DNA of 64,000 nt from NCBI RefSeq assembly GCF_007744075.1, contig NZ_CP036266.1, positions 7,158,564 through 7,222,563 of the forward strand. Reading direction: 5' to 3'. Under the pieces are notes generated by a model. That model searched no databases and was not told the DNA's origin. It worked only from the letters and a program-made list of their open reading frames with translations. Made by a program: the position numbers and the translations under genes. This document shows positions 16,069 to 25,709 of the stretch, piece after piece (the first letter of the stretch is position 1; each line of letters starts with the position of its first letter). The DNA comes from Gimesia chilikensis (GTDB lineage Bacteria > Planctomycetota > Planctomycetia > Planctomycetales > Planctomycetaceae).

Positions 16069-16368
16069 TTAATACATGGGCAGCGGGTCAAGTGGAGCAG
16101 AAGCGGTAGCTGGTACTGATCCCTGGATGACAGGAGCAGCTGCAGTGGACTGATAAGTATCGTAGGTGTTGTAGGCTCCCTGAGGTGCGTAAGTCGGAGC
16201 ACCGACACCACAGTTCCCGGTTGAGCATCCACCGCCACCAAAGGGCATGACTGGTGCCATGGAAGGACCATAGTTACAGCTGCCGCAGCTGCCGTAACGT
16301 CCACACTGGCAACCTGTTGTCAGAGCGATCAATGCGATACCGAGCATTGTAATTCCGAAACGTTTCAT
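16069..16368 (-). CDS. Small Cys/Gly-rich lipoprotein
   Basis: A 99-residue exported protein. The ATG at 16368 follows AGGA and begins MKRFGITMLGIALIALTTGC, a lipoprotein signal peptide with the lipid-attached cysteine at 20. The mature part is rich in Gly, Cys, Tyr and Pro (GRYGSCGSCNYG, GCSTGNCGVGAP), without a known domain. Many planctomycetes encode such short Cys-rich surface proteins, often highly expressed. A structured element lies just past its end. Confidence 0.75.
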   Translation of the reverse strand: MKRFGITMLGIALIALTTGCQCGRYGSCGSCNYGPSMAPVMPFGGGGCSTGNCGVGAPTYAPQGAYNTYDTYQSTAAAPVIQGSVPATASAPLDPLPMY

Positions 16369-16453
16369 GAGTTCAATCCTTTTCTTCAACAATGGAGCGA
16401 CTGAAAAATTCAATCGCTGATAATCATTCTTTGATGTGGAATAGTTCTTACGC

Positions 16454-17464
16454 TTAAGAGGCAGCCGATGCCGCCGATCGATTCCAGCCCAGAGGGAGTA
16501 TGCTCGACTTCGAGCCGGCCCAATGCGCTGTAAAACCACCGGGATGACGTTCCTGATTCATCGCCAGTGCGAGTAGTTCGTCTCTGATTTCATTTACGCC
16601 CCGCGAAAGTGCCACGGTTGCGGAGTGCCGACCTTTCCAGATCTGCAGACCGGGGTGAAAGCCTTCAAACTGACCGGAGATAATGGTTTCCCAGGAGGCG
16701 TTCCGGCGGTTGATACTCACGGAGAGTTCGCGACGCAGGTTCCACCAGCGGAAAAACGTAGTCAGTGAAGTCACCCAGACCAGCGGCATCTGTTTGCGGT
16801 CCAGATTGATGTTTTCAAATAATGTCTTGAGCTGATTCCGCGATTCGATGGAGGTCAACGAGACCGGCAGTCCCTGACGGTAGCTGCTGACCAGTTCCAC
16901 GCGAAGTTTACGGGCCGATTCCTCGTTCGCCCGGTTCAACCAGGCTGCTTCTGCATTCAGATGCAGGTGATCGAGAGTCACCGGCAGGGGGCTCATCACA
17001 TTTGTGTATTCAAGGAAATCCCGTCCCAGATCGGATTCACCGTAGCAGATGACTCCCTGGAAGGGATAAGGATAATCGCTGAGTCGAATCCAGACACCGC
17101 CGGTCTGTTGTAGCCGGTCTTTGAGTCGGATGACAAATGCAGCATTGAATTGTTCGATTCCGTGTGACGATTTCTGATGCATTTCGTCCCGGGTGCGTGC
17201 CTGCGCCTGTTTACTGGTGAATTCCGCCAGGTCAATCAACGGAATCCGACAGTGAGAGAGCAACTGTCGATCTCGAACGTTGAAAGCTTTATGTGAACCC
17301 ACCAGCAACAGATTCCAGCTGGATGACTGATAGCCTGAGAGTTGGGCCAGGTCATCATGCAGCTCTGTGACAGGCAGTCCCATTTCGCGCAAACCCTTCA
17401 CGACAGGAGCAGCTACTCCTGACAGCAATATCGGGTAATCCGGCAGTTGACGCGAAACAGACAT
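16454..17464 (-). CDS. Uncharacterised protein
   Basis: A 336-residue protein taken from the ATG at 17464 (MSVSRQLPDYPILLSGVAAP); the frame remains open further upstream. No signal peptide or membrane segment. I recognise no domain. The N-terminal third has alternating hydrophobic strands and helices (WNLLLVGSHKAFNVRDR, IPLIDLAEF) that could be a Rossmann-like fold; the C-terminal part includes MPLVWVTSLTTFFRWWNLR. It ends with GWNRSAASAAS. It lies 85 bp upstream of the Cys-rich lipoprotein on the same strand. Confidence 0.6.
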   Translation of the reverse strand: MSVSRQLPDYPILLSGVAAPVVKGLREMGLPVTELHDDLAQLSGYQSSSWNLLLVGSHKAFNVRDRQLLSHCRIPLIDLAEFTSKQAQARTRDEMHQKSSHGIEQFNAAFVIRLKDRLQQTGGVWIRLSDYPYPFQGVICYGESDLGRDFLEYTNVMSPLPVTLDHLHLNAEAAWLNRANEESARKLRVELVSSYRQGLPVSLTSIESRNQLKTLFENINLDRKQMPLVWVTSLTTFFRWWNLRRELSVSINRRNASWETIISGQFEGFHPGLQIWKGRHSATVALSRGVNEIRDELLALAMNQERHPGGFTAHWAGSKSSILPLGWNRSAASAAS

Positions 17465-18108
17465 GATTAAACAGTCTTTATATGTAAGAACGAATATGGT
17501 GTCGCGCTGCGTTTCATTTTGAGAGTGAATGAAACACGACTTTGACAAAAACGAAGTGCAATCTGAAATCGATTGATGGGAATCAGTGTGGGAGGTGTGT
17601 GATCAACCTGTGAACCAGGCGCAGTGATCACGAATGTGAGGCGGGAAGATATTGCTTTTTGAAATTGAGGTCAATACGAAAGAAAGCGCTCAATCCAAAA
17701 ACCTTTAATCTTTTTTCTGATTTTAGATCCTTTTAAAAAAATATTTTCGTTTTCTCATATAAGACCCACTGAATTCAGGTCATTTCAGAAGGGAAACAGA
17801 CGGCTCTCTATAAGGAAATGATTCAGCAATGATTGATGCAAGTGGCTTTCTGCCCCGGGCTGATCAGGGGGGGAATTCGGTCGCAAAAATTCTCTCTCAA
17901 ATTGGGGTTGGTGAAAATCGGGAGTGCCCTCTATAATCCGCCTCTCGCGAGTCAAATGGATTGACGGGCGAGACAGACTTTTGAGTTTCACCATCACCTT
18001 TATGATGGGTCCCTCTCAATGAGTTGAGAGAGATTTGAAATTGAAAAGCAGATACGATTTAGAGTTTACTGACAGAAATACAACAACGTCTAAGCATGGA
18101 GGCGCGGC
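17465..18108. other. AT-rich divergent intergenic region
   Basis: About 640 bp between two divergent genes. A tract around 17700-17760 is very AT-rich with A and T runs. A possible plus-strand promoter is listed separately. A minus-strand frame at 17785-17997 has no features of a real protein. Confidence 0.5.
17908..17937 (+). promoter_or_regulatory. Possible promoter for the RmlD-like gene
   Basis: TTGGTG at 17908-17913 and a perfect TATAAT at 17932-17937, spaced by 18 bases. The predicted leader would be about 165 bases. Only the -10 is strong. Confidence 0.35.
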
Positions 18109-19053
18109 GTGGAAACAGTTCTGGTTATTGGACTTGATACGGTTGCCGGAGCAAATATAGCAACCTGCTTATCCAGTCGATATCGGGTTGTCGGATTAAC
18201 TTCAGCTACACCAGTTTCCCTGCAGGGATGCGAAACACACACTTACCAGGAAGATGATGTCGAAACGACACAGCACTGGATGTCCGTGGTTCGTCCCGAC
18301 TGGGTTGTCTATTGTGGAGTCGCAGCGAATTCTTCCTGGTCGGTTGACCCTGCGAAGTTTTCCACCAAAGACCCCGTGCTGGCAGCACGTAACTGGGTCA
18401 GTGCCGCGGAACTGCATTCCGCCCGATTCACACATATCTCGTCAGACGCCGTCTTCACCGGCCCCTGGATGTTCCACGAAGAGGACTGCCAGGGCATGTG
18501 CGAAAGCCCCGAAGCCGAACTGGTCCGGGCCATCGAACGTGAAGTCAGTCTCTGCAACAATACATTGATTATCCGCACCAACGTATTCGGCTGGACTCCC
18601 GCCGCCTACGGTACGGGACAGGTTGAGCAGCTGGTACAGTCTCTGCAGGACGGAAGTTATTCCGACCTCGACTGCTATCGGCACGGCACTCCGCTGCTGG
18701 CCACCGACCTGGCCGCGATTATCGAACACGCTTACCAGGAACGTCTGACTGGTACTTTCCATGTGGCTGGTGGCGAACGCATCAGTCCGCTGGAATTCGT
18801 ACAGCGTCTGGCCAAGCAATTCGAACTGACTGTTCCACTACTGCCCCGGGCTACCGTGATGAATGAACGGGCCACCGGTTTTGCCAACGGAGAAACTTCT
18901 CTACACACCCGCAAAATCCGTCGGGCTCTGAGCATTTCGATGCCGATGCTGGATGACGGCTTGCAGCGTCTGTTCGACCAGCAGACTAACGGTTACCTGA
19001 ATCGTCTGAACAACGAGCCGGTGCGTTATTATGAGCAGGAAATTGCCGCGTAA
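18109..19053 (+). CDS. RmlD-like NAD(P)-dependent sugar-nucleotide reductase
   Basis: Extended short-chain dehydrogenase of the RmlD-substrate-binding group, which reduces or epimerises nucleotide-linked sugars. It starts at GTG 18109 after GGAGGCGCG. It has 314 residues: VLVIGLDTVAGANIATCL is the nucleotide-binding strand and loop (a modified GxxGxxG), followed by RPDWVVYCG, FTHISSDAVFTGP (the serine/threonine catalytic region) and FHVAGGERISPLEFVQRLA near the substrate end. The usual YxxxK is not obvious; EAELVRAIEREV occupies its place, so catalysis may differ. It is a single gene ended by a strong terminator. Confidence 0.8.
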   Translation: METVLVIGLDTVAGANIATCLSSRYRVVGLTSATPVSLQGCETHTYQEDDVETTQHWMSVVRPDWVVYCGVAANSSWSVDPAKFSTKDPVLAARNWVSAAELHSARFTHISSDAVFTGPWMFHEEDCQGMCESPEAELVRAIEREVSLCNNTLIIRTNVFGWTPAAYGTGQVEQLVQSLQDGSYSDLDCYRHGTPLLATDLAAIIEHAYQERLTGTFHVAGGERISPLEFVQRLAKQFELTVPLLPRATVMNERATGFANGETSLHTRKIRRALSISMPMLDDGLQRLFDQQTNGYLNRLNNEPVRYYEQEIAA

Positions 19054-19079
19054 CGCGAAGCAGTTTAAAACCAAAGACA

Positions 19080-19118
19080 AAACCCCTGGTGGATCGACAC
19101 CAGGGGTTTGTTTTTTTT
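19080..19118 (+). terminator. Strong rho-independent terminator
   Basis: AAACCCCTGGTG pairs perfectly with CACCAGGGGTTT across a six-base loop (GATCGA) and is followed by a run of T to 19118. Confidence 0.93.
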
Positions 19119-19135
19119 GATACTGCAACAATCTG

Positions 19136-20569
19136 TTAAGCCAGGATTTTTGTCACGAGCTTCGCCGGGTTCACGCCGATCAGTTTCTGATCGAGTCCCT
19201 GGAAGCGGAAGGACAACTGATGCGGATCCAGGCCCAGCAGATGCAGGATCGTGGCGTGCAGATCGTGAACGGGAACTTCGTCTTCGATCACATTGAAGCC
19301 GAAATCATCTGAACGACCGATGGTCGTCCCCCCTTTGATTCCGCCGCCGGCGAGCCACATGGTAAAGGCGTTGGGATGATGATCGCGACCATCATTGCCC
19401 CCCTGCACCATCGGGGTCCGTCCGAATTCGCCGCCCCAGACAACGAGGGTGTCTTCGAGCAATCCCCGCTGTTTGAGGTCTTTGATGAGTGCTGCGGATG
19501 CCTGATCGGTGGCGGCACAGTTACTCTTGAGTCCGCCTACCAGTCCGCCATGCTGATCCCATGATTCGTGGAAGAGCTGCACGCAACGAACGCCCCGTTC
19601 CACCAGTCGACGGGCCAGCAGACAGTTATTAGCAAACGAGGTCTGCCCCGGTTCTGCACCATACAGTTCCAGCGTTGATTTGGTTTCCTGCGAAAGATCC
19701 ATCACATCCGGTGCGCTGGCCTGCATGCGGTACGCCATTTCAAAGGAATTGATGCGGGTGGCAATCTCGGGATCACCCACCTGCTCCAGATGCCGCTGAT
19801 TTAAGGCTTTGAGTGTATCGAGGGAATCTCGCTGGAGTTCAGTGGAAACCCCGGGAGGATTTTTGAGGTAGAGCACCGGTTCCTGTCCGCCCCGGAACAT
19901 GACTCCCTGATGCGTAGTCGGCAGGAACCCGCTACCCCAGCAGGAACTGCCTCCACTGGGACCTTTGTTACCAGAACTGAAGACCACGAAGCCCGGCAGA
20001 TTTTTTGACTCGCTGCCCAGCCCGTAAAGCGTCCAGGCGCCCAGGCTCGGCTTACCGAAGAGCTGGGAACCGGTGAGTGCCTGAATCTGCGCGGGGGCGT
20101 GATTGAAGGCATCGGTCTTCATACTTTTCACAATGGCGATGTCATCGACGACGTCTGCCAGATGGGGCAGGATCTCGGAGAGTTCCGCACCGCATTCTCC
20201 ATGCTTTTTGAATTTGAACTTCGGTCCCAGGAACTTCGAGTTTGGATTGATAAATGCAGCTCGATAACCTTTGAGCAGTTCTTCAGGCGGCAGCTTGCCA
20301 TCGAATTTACTCAACACCGGTTTATCGTCGAACAGTTCCAGATGACTGGGTCCGCCCCCCATGAACAGAAAGATGATGTTCTTCGCTTTGGGCGAATGGT
20401 GAGGCTCACGAGGTGCCAGCGGGTCCTGCGGTGCAGACGTGGAATTTGCCAGCAGGTCGCCGGATTCCTGGAGCAGTTGGGCAGTGGCGATTGCTCCAAC
20501 TCCGACGCCGCATTGCTGTAAAAACCAGCGTCTGGCGATCGGATGTGCGGGATGTTGTATTTGATTCAT
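19136..20569 (-). CDS. DUF1501 family, Tat-exported sulfatase-like protein
   Basis: A 477-residue DUF1501 protein, a family distantly related to the alkaline phosphatase/sulfatase fold and very abundant in planctomycetes. A Tat signal (ARRWFLQQCGVGVGAIA) leads the sequence. Typical motifs are NIIFLFMGGGPSHLELFDDK, HGECGAELSEILPHLA, GRDHHPNAFTMWLAGGGIKGG and DLHATILHLLGLD. Enzymatic activity has not been shown for the family. It is the downstream partner of a PSCyt/PSD1 protein gene (54 bp gap), the usual arrangement, and together they are thought to act in the envelope on polysaccharide or in a redox process. Confidence 0.92.
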   Translation of the reverse strand: MNQIQHPAHPIARRWFLQQCGVGVGAIATAQLLQESGDLLANSTSAPQDPLAPREPHHSPKAKNIIFLFMGGGPSHLELFDDKPVLSKFDGKLPPEELLKGYRAAFINPNSKFLGPKFKFKKHGECGAELSEILPHLADVVDDIAIVKSMKTDAFNHAPAQIQALTGSQLFGKPSLGAWTLYGLGSESKNLPGFVVFSSGNKGPSGGSSCWGSGFLPTTHQGVMFRGGQEPVLYLKNPPGVSTELQRDSLDTLKALNQRHLEQVGDPEIATRINSFEMAYRMQASAPDVMDLSQETKSTLELYGAEPGQTSFANNCLLARRLVERGVRCVQLFHESWDQHGGLVGGLKSNCAATDQASAALIKDLKQRGLLEDTLVVWGGEFGRTPMVQGGNDGRDHHPNAFTMWLAGGGIKGGTTIGRSDDFGFNVIEDEVPVHDLHATILHLLGLDPHQLSFRFQGLDQKLIGVNPAKLVTKILA

Positions 20570-20623
20570 GATGATAACCTGTTGGGGTCAGGAAGCGACG
20601 GAAACACCGGTCTCTTCCCTCTG

Positions 20624-23600
20624 TTATTCTTTGGTAATCGTTTCGTCCATGTTGAGCAGGATACGCGAAAGTGCGACCCAGGCGGCCAGTTCAGCGGTGG
20701 CAGGTTCCGGGCTGTTATTGGTGGTTGTGATCTGCTTGACCTCGTCCGGATGCGCTGCGAAATAGTCGCGTTGCTTCTGCAGGAAGCGGGTCAGCAGTTG
20801 AACTTCTGCCTGTGAAGGATGTCGGGAGACACAGCGGCGGAAAGCGGTTTCGATTCGCTCTGCATCGGAGGCGTCCTTAGCAGCCAGCGTGGTTTCTGCG
20901 AGCCCCGTGGCACATTCCATGAACAGTGTTTCATTGAGTGTGGTCAGTGCCTGGAGCGGTGTATTGGAACGGTTGCGTTTGACTGTCGCGATATCACCGT
21001 TCGGCGCATCAAAGGCCTGCAGCATGGGATAGGGGACAGAACGGAAACGGAAAGTATAAATGGCCCGACGGTAGCGGTCGTCTTCCTGATCGACGTGCCA
21101 GGTCTTGGGACCGTAGCTGGCCGGCTTTTCGAACAGGAAGGCCGGCGCGGGGGGATGGACAGAGGGGCCGCCAATTTCGGAATTGAGCAGACCGCTGGCC
21201 TTGAGGGCGATGTCGCGTACGATCTCCGCATCAACGCGATAGCGGGGACCGCGGGCCAGGAGTCGGTTGTAGGGATCCTGCTCCAGCAGTGCGGGAGTGA
21301 CGCGGGACGACTGTTGATAAGTGTTCGAGGTAACAATCAGTGTATGCAGTTTTTTCAGATCCCAGCCTTCATCCATAAACCAGACGGACAGCCAGTCCAG
21401 CAGTTTGCGGTGCGTCGGCGCTGCGCCCTGGGAACCGAGGTCTTCGCTGGTGGTAACAATGCCCTGACCGAAGTACGCCTGCCAGACACGGTTGACGATG
21501 GCTCGCGCGGTCGTGGGGGACTGCCGGTCCACGAGCCAGCGGGCGAAGGTCAGTCGGTTGACTTCCGTCCCTTGTGGCAGTGAATTCAGAAAGTCGGGAA
21601 CACCGGGGTCGACCACCTGTTTCTGTTTGAGGAAGTCGCCGCGTTCGAGCAGATGGGTTTCGCGCGGTGCTGGTCGTTCCTGATAGACGAGTTGAGTCGT
21701 CCCTTTAGGGTGCTGTTTCCAGAGGGCGGCGATCTGTTCGTTCTGCGCTTTCCACTCCGGGACGAGCGTCCGCCAGTAGCTGAAGATTTCCGCCTGCTGT
21801 TGCGGTGTGCGTTGATCTGCGGAGATCGTCAGCAGTTCACGAACGCGATCGGGAACTTGATCGGCGGTCGCGTTCTCATCTGTCGTATACGAGATGCGAA
21901 AGCGTCCCAGGTTCATGGTCTGATTATCATCGCTGTTCCAGCCGCCGTGCATCTGCACCAGGCTGATTTTCAGCTTCGTTCCCTCAGCATAGCCAAATGG
22001 TTTCTCAGCGTTAAAGACTGCTTCGTGAGGCAGATTCATCCGCCCCGATCCCCCATCGATGCCCCAGGCGGTTGAGTTGTCACCATCGATGGCATACTCC
22101 ACCGGGCCGGTAAATCCGCGTTCTCCTTTTTTGTCTGCGTAGGGATTCTGAAGCTGTTGTCGCTCATTCGCGTAGTCCGCCGACGCTTTTACGAATTTGA
22201 CGTTGGCTTTCTGTTTCGCATCCTGAGGATTTTCGACACTGAGCTTGATGTCGGTGAGAGCACACAAACCTTCGGTCGAGCGGCCGGGTCCGCCTGCGGG
22301 CAGGTTGGGATGATTCAAGAGTTCCAGCCGCAGGGCCTTGATCTGGGACGCATCGACGGTCGCTTCAAAATTCGAGGTGAAGCGGGATGGTGCATAGCCC
22401 TGTGCCAGCTGTGAATGATCGGGCTGTTCGAAGTAGCGCTGTGAGTTACTGTCGATGTTTGTGAGCTTCATAACGTGCCAACGAGGCTGGTTCTGCTTGA
22501 CACTTTGTTCCCAGGCAGCCATCTCTGTGGCCCAGTCTGGCTTCTGTGCTTTCAGCTGTTCTTCAATCGCTTTAATCTTGTGAAACAGACTGGTGCGCTG
22601 TGTCTGTTCTTCATCCGTATAGCCGCGAATGCTGGCTTCGTAGGAGTTGTTGATGCAGGCAAAGATCTGGTAATAATTCTCCTGCGTCAGTGGATCGTAT
22701 TTGTGCGTGTGACATTGTCCGCACTGCAGGGTCAGCCCCAGAATACTTTTGCCGATCGTATCCATGCGGTCGAACATGGCCGCCATGCGAAACTCTTCGG
22801 GATCGATACCCCCTTCTTCGTTGAGCATGGAGTTCCGCATGAAACCGGTGGCGACCTTTTGATCCTGTGTCGCCTGGGGGAGCAGGTCACCGGCGATCTG
22901 TTCGGTAATGAACTGATCGTAGGGTTTGTTTTCGTTGAAGGCATCAATCACCCAGTCGCGATAGAGCCAGACATTGCGCGGCGCATCTTTTTCATAACCG
23001 TTCGAGTCGGCATAGCGGGCGGCATCGAGCCAGAGACGCCCCCAGCGTTCGCCATAGTGGGGAGATGCGAGCAAACGGGTCACCTGTTTCTGCCAGGCTA
23101 GAGGGCTCGGATCGTTGACGAATTGATCAACCTCTTCAATGGTGGGAGGCAGGCCGATCAGATCGAGACTCAAACGACGCAGACGCGTGATGCGGTCTGC
23201 GGGTTCGGAAAACGTGAGGCGTCGCTGTTCAAGTTTTTCCAGGATGAATGCATCAATCGGATTCTGCACCAGCGACTGTTGTTTCACCTGGGGAACGGGC
23301 GGTTTTACGGGTGGCTGAAAGGCCCAGTGTGAAGCCCAGGGAGCACCGGCGGCGATCCATTGACGGATTTTTTCGATGTCTGCCTGGGAGAGTTTTTTAC
23401 CCGAGTCGGCAGGAGGCATCCGCAGACTTTCATCCTCTGCGGTCATACGCTGATAGATCAGACTCTCTTCCGGTTTGCCGGGAACAATCAGCGCCTGCTC
23501 TCCCGCTTTGCCAAAGAGTCCTTCTTTGAGATCCATGCGGAAATCGGCTTCACGGTGTTCGTCATCCGGACCGTGACAGGCAAAACAGGCGTCGGATAAC

Positions 23601-23731
23601 AGCGGACGAATATCGGAAGCGAAATCAAAATCCGCAGGCGCTGCCCCTGATTCTGCAAAGGCGGAATTTCCGAGCGAGACTGTCAGCATCAGGCAAGACA
23701 GTAGGAACAGTGAGCACGTTTGTTTGACCAT
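20624..23731 (-). CDS. Planctomycete cytochrome c (PSCyt1/PSCyt2/PSD1) protein
   Basis: A 1035-residue exported protein with a signal peptide ending near residue 26. The PSCyt1 haem-binding motif is CFACH (residues 49-53), followed by DLIGLPPTIEEVDQFVNDP (the PSCyt2/DUF1549 region), a second CGQCHTHKYDP motif, a beta-rich carbohydrate-binding-like insert (LPHEAVFNAEKPFGYAEGT) and the C-terminal PSD1/DUF1553 region (RAIVNRVWQAYFGQGIV, LGSQGAAPTHRKLLDWL, RSNTPLQALTTLN). These modular proteins are a hallmark of the phylum; function is unproven. First gene of a two-gene unit with the DUF1501 gene. Confidence 0.93.
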   Translation of the reverse strand: MVKQTCSLFLLSCLMLTVSLGNSAFAESGAAPADFDFASDIRPLLSDACFACHGPDDEHREADFRMDLKEGLFGKAGEQALIVPGKPEESLIYQRMTAEDESLRMPPADSGKKLSQADIEKIRQWIAAGAPWASHWAFQPPVKPPVPQVKQQSLVQNPIDAFILEKLEQRRLTFSEPADRITRLRRLSLDLIGLPPTIEEVDQFVNDPSPLAWQKQVTRLLASPHYGERWGRLWLDAARYADSNGYEKDAPRNVWLYRDWVIDAFNENKPYDQFITEQIAGDLLPQATQDQKVATGFMRNSMLNEEGGIDPEEFRMAAMFDRMDTIGKSILGLTLQCGQCHTHKYDPLTQENYYQIFACINNSYEASIRGYTDEEQTQRTSLFHKIKAIEEQLKAQKPDWATEMAAWEQSVKQNQPRWHVMKLTNIDSNSQRYFEQPDHSQLAQGYAPSRFTSNFEATVDASQIKALRLELLNHPNLPAGGPGRSTEGLCALTDIKLSVENPQDAKQKANVKFVKASADYANERQQLQNPYADKKGERGFTGPVEYAIDGDNSTAWGIDGGSGRMNLPHEAVFNAEKPFGYAEGTKLKISLVQMHGGWNSDDNQTMNLGRFRISYTTDENATADQVPDRVRELLTISADQRTPQQQAEIFSYWRTLVPEWKAQNEQIAALWKQHPKGTTQLVYQERPAPRETHLLERGDFLKQKQVVDPGVPDFLNSLPQGTEVNRLTFARWLVDRQSPTTARAIVNRVWQAYFGQGIVTTSEDLGSQGAAPTHRKLLDWLSVWFMDEGWDLKKLHTLIVTSNTYQQSSRVTPALLEQDPYNRLLARGPRYRVDAEIVRDIALKASGLLNSEIGGPSVHPPAPAFLFEKPASYGPKTWHVDQEDDRYRRAIYTFRFRSVPYPMLQAFDAPNGDIATVKRNRSNTPLQALTTLNETLFMECATGLAETTLAAKDASDAERIETAFRRCVSRHPSQAEVQLLTRFLQKQRDYFAAHPDEVKQITTTNNSPEPATAELAAWVALSRILLNMDETITKE

Positions 23732-24446
23732 AATCCTGCTTTCGGTCGTTCTTTCTGAGTCGAGAACCGATGCTGTGAGCAGTCAACCGGGTGGCGAAGT
23801 TTTTTTTAAGCAGGTAAGACCTGGTCACAACCACTGCCAACCGGAAATTTTTTGCTGCACGGGAAGGATTCTCGAGTCTCAACACAGACACGAGTGAATA
23901 CCGGTCCGCCACTTTACCCAAAGTGGGGTAGCTCACGACTTCATCTAAAGCCATTTGAGCAGGTGACTTAGGCGCCAGGCAAGGTAGGAGTTTTCCCTGG
24001 CAGATCTTGTTTTTCATTATACGAAGTCAGCAGGGGAGAATTCAAGTTTTGCCTGAAAGAGCGGGTTAGAAACGGATCACTTTTTATGAAGATCCCCTTC
24101 AAAACCTGACCGTATATTTAACAAACCTTAACACTACGCCCATTTTGTCTCATTTTGCCACACATTATTCATCTCTACTTAACATGTCAGGGAGAAAGAT
24201 CTTCACATTATCTCGATACTGTACTCCCAACTGAGATTTGCAGCCGGCACCGCAAATTTCTGCACACAAGTCCGAGTTGAATTCAACCAGAAGAGAAAAG
24301 AGTTCAAGGGGGGCAGATCATATTCGATCATCATCAATTGCCAGAGTGATGGGGGATGACCTGTTTCTTAAAAAAGTAAAAGTCAATCGTATTAGCCTTC
24401 ATTTGTTCGCGTCACTGTCAAACTTTTTAAACTAACAGGAACTGTA
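23732..24446. other. Long divergent intergenic region
   Basis: About 715 bp. The part adjacent to the PSCyt gene contains small hairpins on the minus strand: CCACTTTACCCAAAGTGG at 23909-23926 (seven pairs, four-base loop) and a GCCAGG/CCTGGC pair around 23970-24003. These could form a leader structure for that gene. The part before the DUF1559 gene is AT-rich, with no clear motif and no gene. Confidence 0.45.
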
Positions 24447-25604
24447 ATGAAAAAATCACGTGCTCGTAATCTGAAACGCTCAGGTTTTACCCTGATCGAA
24501 CTTCTGGTGGTGATCTCGATCATCGCTCTGCTGGCTGCCCTGCTGATCCCAGCTGTTTTCGCAGCCCGCGAATCTGCCCGCTCTTCACAGTGTAAGAGCA
24601 ACCTGCGTCAGTTTGGTCTTTCCATGCACGCCTTCGCATCAACCGACCCCAGCGGTCGCTACTGCACCGGTGCTTACGACTTCCGTCGTGACGGATGTCC
24701 TGACACCTGGGGCTGGGTCGCTGACATGGTCAACAGTGGTGCCGGTCTTCCTCAGAAGATGCTGTGCCCTTCATCGACTCTGCTCGGTTCAGAAAAACTG
24801 AACGACATGATCGGTGTGGCCAACACCAGTAACAAAGACTCTGCTCCACTGTCACGTCTGAGTGATGGTGTCTGTGCGACCTGGACTTCCGGTACAGAAG
24901 GTACTCCTGCCCGTCTGTTACAGGTTGCTAAACTTCTGGAAGATGGTTACGGAACGAACTACGCATCCAGCTGGTTCCTCGTACGCTCTGGAGCCAAGAC
25001 TTCTGCAGGTGTAACATCATCCGGTCTGAAAGGTTTCGGCGGAAGTCTGGGTCCCTTGACCATTCGTCGGCTGGATTCTTCTCGCGTCGCTTCTTCAGCT
25101 GTCGCTTTCATGGGTTGTGGAGCTCCTGGTGACGTCGGCGAAGCTGTTCTGTCTCACTCCATTCCCGGATTCGTAGACGCTGGTGAGCGTCTGGCTGAAT
25201 CGTTCAACGACGGTCCCGGCCGCTGGGATGCGACTGCAGGAACTGGTGGAGCCATCACCCTGATGCCCGCTGGTACCAATGTTGTCGGAGCGATTCCTGC
25301 TGAACTGCCCGACCCCAACCGTGCTGGTACTCCCGGCCCTGATACTTTCCTCTGGCTGCAGGATTCTCGTGACTGGTACGCATGGCACGGTCGTGGATCT
25401 AACAAGATCTGCAACATCCTGATGGCTGACGGTAGTGTGAAAGCAATGGTTGACCTGAACGGTGACGGCTTCCTGAACCCCGGTTTCGCCGGTTCTGCTT
25501 CAGGTGGTTCTGGATACACCGACGCGACTGTTGAACTGCGTCCTTCTGAGTGCTTCTCCGGTCCCTGGCTGGATGCTCAGCTGACTAAAGGTAACTTCGA
25601 ATAA
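24447..25604 (+). CDS. DUF1559 pseudopilin-like protein, divergent form
   Basis: A 385-residue protein with a type II/IV prepilin N-terminus: a basic leader, then [20 protein letters not shown], where the prepilin peptidase would cut before Phe and leave the hydrophobic helix. It continues as the DUF1559 (SBP_bac_10) domain with [16 protein letters not shown]. It diverges from the other three copies in this window: no NYHDTH element and a C-terminus with [21 protein letters not shown] followed by [12 protein letters not shown], a calcium-loop-like stretch. Codon usage is strongly biased to CGT, GGT, GCT and TCT, unlike its neighbours, and implies high expression. AGGA precedes the ATG. A perfect terminator follows. 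Probably a surface or pilus-like structural protein. Confidence 0.9.
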   Translation: MKKSRARNLKRSGFTLIELLVVISIIALLAALLIPAVFAARESARSSQCKSNLRQFGLSMHAFASTDPSGRYCTGAYDFRRDGCPDTWGWVADMVNSGAGLPQKMLCPSSTLLGSEKLNDMIGVANTSNKDSAPLSRLSDGVCATWTSGTEGTPARLLQVAKLLEDGYGTNYASSWFLVRSGAKTSAGVTSSGLKGFGGSLGPLTIRRLDSSRVASSAVAFMGCGAPGDVGEAVLSHSIPGFVDAGERLAESFNDGPGRWDATAGTGGAITLMPAGTNVVGAIPAELPDPNRAGTPGPDTFLWLQDSRDWYAWHGRGSNKICNILMADGSVKAMVDLNGDGFLNPGFAGSASGGSGYTDATVELRPSECFSGPWLDAQLTKGNFE

Positions 25605-25637
25605 GCTTCGAAGCATCACCTGAATGAGAGATGTTAC

Positions 25638-25671
25638 GAGTGGCCGGTCAATGACCGGTCACTCTTTTTTT
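25638..25671 (+). terminator. Terminator of the highly expressed DUF1559 gene
   Basis: GAGTGGCCGGTCA pairs with TGACCGGTCACTC (one G-U pair) at 25638-25664 and is followed by eight T. The next gene is convergent. Confidence 0.9.
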
Positions 25672-25709
25672 ATGCACCAGACAAGTGGTATTCGAATTTG
25701 CGGGCTGTT

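Noticed and set aside
23625-24017. A 130-residue minus-strand frame over the start of the PSCyt gene
   Set aside because: It covers the leader and signal-peptide region in another frame; the PSCyt protein starts correctly at 23731, and the leader shows hairpins instead of coding character.
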